DNA of 16,776 bases from JANYCG01 sp031386665 (GTDB lineage: Bacteria > Pseudomonadota > Gammaproteobacteria > Burkholderiales > Burkholderiaceae_C). The position numbers were made by a program, and so were the translations under genes. The stretch is taken from positions 1 through 16,776 of the forward strand of contig JANNCN010000226.1 in the NCBI GenBank assembly GCA_031386665.1, given 5' to 3'. Below, in pieces: positions 13,756 to 16,776 of the stretch; the first letter of the stretch is position 1, and each line of letters begins with the position of its first letter. A model generated the notes under the pieces. It was given only the letters and a program-made list of their open reading frames with translations. It ran no database searches and was not told the DNA's origin.

Positions 13756-13799
13756 GGGGTCAGGGTGGAGGCCCACGATCTATGCGCTTCGCTGACCCC
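13756..13799. repeat. Second, shorter inverted repeat sharing GGGGTCAG
   Basis: GGGGTCAG at 13756-13763 is matched by CTGACCCC at 13792-13799. It carries the same word as the arms of the larger inverted repeat about 20 bp to the left, so the two form a composite, BIME-like array. Confidence 0.6.
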
Positions 13800-13918
13800 A
13801 GACAATGACAGCTAGGTGCTTCCAGGATGCGCCAAATGTGAGCCAGCGGCGCTGCGAGGGTTTAGACATTTTCGAATCAACCCATACTGAAACGGTGAAT
13901 ATTGGTTGAAAATACCGC

Positions 13919-14557
13919 ATGCAACCTGTGTCTGAAAAAAATTGGATTGTTCGCGCGCTAGCAAGCGGAGTACTTAAAGCAATCGCCTTTTACGTGGCAA
14001 CAGTCGCGGGACCTTTCGTTGTGGCTGCGGCAACCTTTGCCGCTGGCGCAATCGACAATAGCGTCTCTTGGATGTGGGTATTCATGGCGACTAGTGTTGC
14101 CTTTGCCGGAGCTGTAGTTGGAATTCTTCGTTTTTACGAGCTACTCCAAAAGACTCGGATAGACGGCAACTTGAATTGTGTAAGTCCAAGTATAGGTATG
14201 GACTTAAATGAACCGAACGGTATTTGGCTTGGTGTAAATCTACAGAGCAATGGAGACGTACCAATAGAGTTTGAAGTTCAAAGCTTACGCACCCGATTGC
14301 AAGGTAAATACCCGCCCAACAAGCCGTATGAGCTGAAGAAACTTACCATTCCTCCAAGGGGCTTCGCCTTTTTCAATGATCACGCGATAAATGTTGATCC
14401 TCCGAGCTCGGCCAGCGTGGCTGGCTTGATCGATATGGAAATAAAGTACGGAAGGCCAGGAAATTTGAAATACTCGCTGCGGATCAAGCGGCAGGTATTC
14501 TTGAAATTTGGCAGCGAACGGCAGTTGGAGAACATTGCGTGGACTGAAATGTCATAG
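13919..14557 (+). CDS. Unrecognised two-helix membrane protein, 212 aa
   Basis: I do not recognise the family. The first 13 residues are polar, then two hydrophobic segments follow at about 15-45 and 50-72 with a short loop (DNSVSW) between, an arrangement that would put the rest in the cytoplasm if both cross the membrane. Residues 80-212 are soluble and rich in short alternating hydrophobic stretches (IWLGVNLQSNG, VPIEFEVQSLRT, GNLKYSLRIKRQVFLKF), suggesting a beta-sandwich domain. It uses AT-rich codons far more than its neighbours, a sign of recent acquisition. The start has no clear Shine-Dalgarno sequence. It stands alone between REP-like repeats and a palindrome-rich gap beside a toxin-antitoxin pair. 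Function unknown. Confidence 0.7.
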   Translation: MQPVSEKNWIVRALASGVLKAIAFYVATVAGPFVVAAATFAAGAIDNSVSWMWVFMATSVAFAGAVVGILRFYELLQKTRIDGNLNCVSPSIGMDLNEPNGIWLGVNLQSNGDVPIEFEVQSLRTRLQGKYPPNKPYELKKLTIPPRGFAFFNDHAINVDPPSSASVAGLIDMEIKYGRPGNLKYSLRIKRQVFLKFGSERQLENIAWTEMS

Positions 14558-14805
14558 GAGAAGGCGAAAATCGATTCTTCAAGCCGACACCCGCAGCGCA
14601 CCTTGCGCTCGTCTATCTCAGCCTCGAAGCACGAAGCAGACCGACAGAGTCGCGCATGTTTGAGCGAAGCGAGTTTGTGCGACGGCCCTGACTTCGAGTC
14701 CTGCAGATGGTCGCCCGAAGGGTCTACGACAGTAGAGCGCCAGTGGCGATACGGGGGCTCAGGCCAGCGGCCTAACTCATAGCAAAAGAAAAGCGCGGAA
14801 ACGAA
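14558..14805. other. 248-bp gap with a mirror repeat, possible mobile-element scar
   Basis: No gene is visible. At 14658-14677 the sequence GTTTGAGCGAAGCGAGTTTG reads the same forward and backward on one strand (a mirror repeat, not an inverted repeat). Flanking words such as TTCGAGTCC and CCCGAAGGGT give the stretch the look of the end of a mobile element or a structured untranslated region, but I cannot name it. Confidence 0.4.
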
Positions 14806-15135
14806 CTACCGCGAAGCCGCAGCTCCCAAGTCGGCAAAGTTGTTGATCTTCACCACGCCATCCGGAAACCGGGCAATGATGTCCAACTCGCCACCCATGG
14901 CCTGAATGTGGCTGCGCAATGTAGATAAATACATGTCTGTGCGTTTTTCGATCTTCGCAATAGAAGGCTGCTGCACGTGGAGCACGTCGGCCAGCATTTT
15001 TTGCGACAGGCCACGCGCCTGGCGCAATTCATGCAACGGCATTTCTGCCAGCATCACTCTGGCTTTGGCTTCGGAGCGCTGCTGCGCGCCCGGACTTAAG
15101 CTTGAGCGCAGTTCAGAGAATTTCTTGGCCATCAT
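14806..15135 (-). CDS. XRE-family antitoxin (HigA-like)
   Basis: The 109-aa product has an N-terminal helical segment, then a helix-turn-helix of the XRE type at about residues 34-66 (LHELRQARGLSQKMLADVL followed by QQPSIAKIEKR), and a conserved tail MGGELDIIARFPDG. It should bind and neutralise the toxin encoded just upstream and repress the operon. Two consecutive ATGs (15133-15135 and 15130-15132) follow AAGGAG; the first overlaps the toxin stop (ATGA), so translation is coupled to that of the toxin. Toxin-first order is characteristic of higBA-type pairs. Confidence 0.9.
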   Translation of the reverse strand: MMAKKFSELRSSLSPGAQQRSEAKARVMLAEMPLHELRQARGLSQKMLADVLHVQQPSIAKIEKRTDMYLSTLRSHIQAMGGELDIIARFPDGVVKINNFADLGAAASR

Positions 15136-15491
15136 TTTTCTCCTTCGTGTTGAAGTTGTTTCAGATGCTCGTCATACAGCCGGTCGGCGATGGGCACATG
15201 CACATCGTACCAACGGCCATCACCCGTCTTGTCACCCCCGATCAGCAAAATCGCCATGCGCCGAGGGTCAAAAGCGTAAAGCGTGCGATAGGGCAGACCG
15301 CTATGCTGGGTACGCAGTTCCCGCATGTGCCCGTGCCTGGAGCCGTTGATTCCGCTGCTGTGCGGATACCCCAGCGCCGGGCCTCTGTCTTCCAGCAAGC
15401 GAACGGAAGCCGCCAACGACTCTTGCTCGGCCTCCGTCAGGCTGTGCCACCATTCGCCAAAGTCGTCGGTGTATTCAACTTCCCAGGTCAT
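15132..15491 (-). CDS. RelE/HigB-like toxin (Gp49-like family)
   Basis: The 119-aa product matches the phage-derived Gp49/HigB-like group of the RelE/ParE superfamily: MTWEVEYTDDFGEWW at the start, then SRHGHMRELR (51-60), LYAFDPRR (71-78) and GGDKTGDGRWYD (85-96) near the core strands, ending in a charged helix. Such toxins cut mRNA on the ribosome. It precedes its antitoxin, with a 4-bp overlap. The start at 15489-15491 is the family start but has no well-placed Shine-Dalgarno sequence. A near-consensus promoter ends only 5 nt before it, implying a leaderless transcript. Confidence 0.9.
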   Translation of the reverse strand: MTWEVEYTDDFGEWWHSLTEAEQESLAASVRLLEDRGPALGYPHSSGINGSRHGHMRELRTQHSGLPYRTLYAFDPRRMAILLIGGDKTGDGRWYDVHVPIADRLYDEHLKQLQHEGEK

Positions 15492-15496
15492 GGTGA

Positions 15497-15525
15497 AATA
15501 TAACCTCTGTGGAATATTCCGTCAA
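15497..15525 (-). promoter_or_regulatory. Promoter and operator of the higBA-like pair
   Basis: On the minus strand TTGACG (15525-15520) and TATATT (15502-15497) are separated by exactly 17 bp, a near-consensus sigma-70 promoter. The perfect palindrome GGAATATTCC (15511-15520) lies in the spacer and touches the -35, where a bound antitoxin would block RNA polymerase. Only five bases separate the -10 from the toxin ATG. Confidence 0.75.
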
Positions 15526-15563
15526 GTGCATACATGCCGCTGGACCTGAATAAAGTAACAACA

Positions 15564-15585
15564 GCGGCGCGCTAAACTGCGCCGC
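15564..15585 (+). promoter_or_regulatory. GC-rich hairpin abutting the epimerase start codon
   Basis: GCGGCGC (15564-15570) and GCGCCGC (15579-15585) form a perfect 7-bp stem with an 8-base loop GCTAAACT, ending at the base before the ATG. There is no Shine-Dalgarno sequence. TAAACT in the loop is also a possible -10 element, in which case the transcript would begin at or near the ATG and the hairpin would matter as DNA (operator), not RNA. Confidence 0.5.
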
Positions 15586-16542
15586 ATGAAATACCTCGTC
15601 ACCGGAAGCGCTGGCCACTTGGGCGAGGCTTTGGTGCGCACGCTCAAAGGCGCGGGCCACTGCGTCATTGGCCTGGATGTACTGCCATCAGCGTTCACCC
15701 ACGTCGTCGGCTCCATCACAAATCGCGCACTGGTCGCCCAATGCATGCGCGGCGTGAATGCTGTGCTGCACACTGCCACGCTGCACAAACCGCATGTCGC
15801 CACGCACACGGCCCAAGCCTTTGTCGATACCAATGTCACGGGAACGCTGACACTTTTGGAAGAAGCTGTGGCCGCAGAGGTGGGCGCCTTCGTTTTCACC
15901 AGCACCACCAGCACATTTGGCGACGCACTCACGCCCGCGCCGGGTGCGCCCGCCGCGTGGATCACTGAAGAGGTGAAACCTGTTCCAAAAAACATCTACG
16001 GTGCAAGCAAAACTGCCGCAGAAGACCTATGCCAGCTCTTTGCCCGCAACCATGGGCTGCCCTGCACCGTGCTGCGAACCTCGCGCTTTTTCCCGGAACA
16101 AGACGACAACGCCTATACGGCAAGTGCTTATGCCGATGCCAACGCCAAAACCAACGAGTTTTTATACCGCCGGGTAGACATTGAAGACGTCGTCAGCGCC
16201 CACCTGTTGGCGGCTGCCCAAGCGCCATCCAGCGGGTTTGACCGCTTCATCATCAGTGCGACGACGCCCTTTGTTCCGAGCGATCTGGCTGATTTGCGCG
16301 CCGATGCGCCCGCCGTGCTGGCCCGAATCGCCCCTGAGTGCGCGGCGCTTTACGCCAAATTGGGCTGGCGAATGTTCCCCGAAATTGACCGCGTTTACGT
16401 CAACACCCACGCATTGACAGCGCTAGGCTGGACGCCACGCTATGACTTTGGCCAACTGCTGCATCGCTTGGCCAAGGGGCACGACCCCCGCAGCCCGCTG
16501 GCCCTTAAAATCGGCTGCAAGGGATACCACAGGACAGCCTAG
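15586..16542 (+). CDS. NAD-dependent epimerase/dehydratase (extended SDR)
   Basis: The 318-aa product has a Rossmann fold with the extended-SDR motif TGSAGHLG (residues 6-13), an acidic residue after strand 2 (Asp31) that favours NAD over NADP, FTSTTSTFG (104-112) giving the catalytic Ser/Thr, and YGASK with Tyr138 and Lys142. Family members epimerise, dehydrate or reduce nucleotide sugars or related compounds; the substrate is not evident, and no other sugar-pathway genes are near. It is divergent from the higBA-like pair across 94 bp, and is followed by a dispersed repeat that separates it from a convergent gene. Confidence 0.9.
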   Translation: MKYLVTGSAGHLGEALVRTLKGAGHCVIGLDVLPSAFTHVVGSITNRALVAQCMRGVNAVLHTATLHKPHVATHTAQAFVDTNVTGTLTLLEEAVAAEVGAFVFTSTTSTFGDALTPAPGAPAAWITEEVKPVPKNIYGASKTAAEDLCQLFARNHGLPCTVLRTSRFFPEQDDNAYTASAYADANAKTNEFLYRRVDIEDVVSAHLLAAAQAPSSGFDRFIISATTPFVPSDLADLRADAPAVLARIAPECAALYAKLGWRMFPEIDRVYVNTHALTALGWTPRYDFGQLLHRLAKGHDPRSPLALKIGCKGYHRTA

Positions 16543-16544
16543 AT

Positions 16545-16594
16545 TTGCTACTATTTATATAGCATACTATTGAATATATTCGGGAGCTAGAGAT
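16545..16594 (+). repeat. Dispersed intergenic repeat, copy 3 (after the epimerase)
   Basis: It runs from GCTA at 16547 to GCTAGAG ending at 16592, 46 nt as in the other copies. It has GCTA-CTATTTATA-TAGC, a perfect palindrome GAATATATTC in the middle and CGGGAGCTAGAG at the end. It lies between two convergent genes, where it could help end transcription. Confidence 0.8.
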
Positions 16595-16657
16595 CTATTT
16601 GATTGAGAAAATGGTCATTTTGACACATTTTCTACAAAAAAGAACTTGCAGGGTGGG

Positions 16658-16776
16658 CTATCCCCTTAGCTCCACAGGCGTAATTTCTGCTGATTTTTTG
16701 GGCAAATCGACAATGTTGCGGTACGTCACTGGCTTTGTGACGACGGCTTGTTCAAGCAGTCTATAAAACAGCAATC
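16658..16776 (-). CDS. 3' end of an unidentified gene entering from the right edge
   Basis: From the window edge the minus strand has an open frame of 38 codons ending in TAG (16658-16660), starting LLFYRLLEQAVVTKPVTYRN and ending SAEITPVELRG. The composition is protein-like, and the other two frames of this strand close within it. Too little is present to assign a family, and the gene is convergent with the epimerase. Confidence 0.45.
   Translation of the reverse strand, partial: LLFYRLLEQAVVTKPVTYRNIVDLPKKSAEITPVELRG

Larger units (their letters stand above)
13596..13918. other. 323-bp gap with REP-like inverted repeats
   Basis: The gap after the reductase gene contains a 24-bp inverted repeat (13631-13735) and a smaller one built on the same GGGGTCAG word (13756-13799). 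No open frame here looks coding; short frames running through the palindromes are artefacts of the repeats. It marks the left border of an accessory-looking stretch. Confidence 0.6.

Noticed and set aside
1..16776. Replication origin near mnmG and parAB
   Set aside because: I saw no cluster of TTATCCACA-type boxes or an AT-rich unwinding stretch, and dnaA is absent; parS sites suggest oriC is near but not within the window.

Overview
The window looks like chromosomal DNA of a betaproteobacterium, most likely order Burkholderiales and probably Comamonadaceae. The grounds are high GC coding sequence, the gene order mnmG-rsmG-lysE-parA-hydrolase-parB, parS-type sites inside mnmG and rsmG, and AT-rich intergenic repeats of a kind I associate with Acidovorax, Polaromonas and Rhodoferax relatives. 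The family assignment rests on memory of gene order and style, not on a search.

Left part (1-3544, minus strand): a partial M43 (pappalysin-like) zinc metalloprotease with an unusual tail of nine KF-centred repeats runs off the left edge. A 103-aa protein of unknown function precedes it, with a 20-bp dyad in the gap between them. Then come a 433-bp stretch with no convincing gene and a receiver-HD-GYP response regulator predicted to degrade cyclic di-GMP.

Centre (3733-10485, minus strand): one long co-directional cluster, read in the order vapB-like antitoxin, PIN-domain (VapC-like) toxin, mnmG, rsmG, lysE-family exporter, parA, RBBP9-like serine hydrolase, parB. The toxin stop overlaps the mnmG start (ATGA) and the exporter stop overlaps the parA start (ATGA). 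A perfect parS site lies in mnmG, a good variant lies in rsmG, and a decayed copy lies in an insertion in MnmG. The cluster therefore encodes tRNA U34 modification, 16S rRNA methylation and chromosome segregation, and also carries the centromere sites on which ParB acts. A toxin-antitoxin pair sits at its head.

Right part (10636-16776): on the plus strand are a class II aldolase/adducin-like protein, then a beta-class glutathione S-transferase overlapping an Old Yellow Enzyme-type reductase (a probable electrophile-detoxification pair). Next is a small accessory island (13596-15585) holding REP-like inverted repeats, an unrecognised two-helix membrane protein, a palindrome-rich gap and a HigB-HigA-type toxin-antitoxin pair on the minus strand. 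The higB promoter is positioned to give a leaderless transcript. An extended-SDR NAD-dependent epimerase follows, and the 3' end of an unidentified minus-strand gene enters from the right edge.

Three copies of one dispersed element, each 46 nt from its first GCTA to its closing GCTAGAG and all in the same orientation, sit in the gaps at 5303, 11461 and 16547. I see no rRNA, tRNA, CRISPR array, complete insertion sequence or DnaA-box cluster. The best candidates for new biology are the toxin-antitoxin pair coupled to the mnmG-parAB cluster, the parS-like sequence inside a MnmG insertion, the KF-repeat metalloprotease with its small partner gene, and the leaderless higBA promoter.
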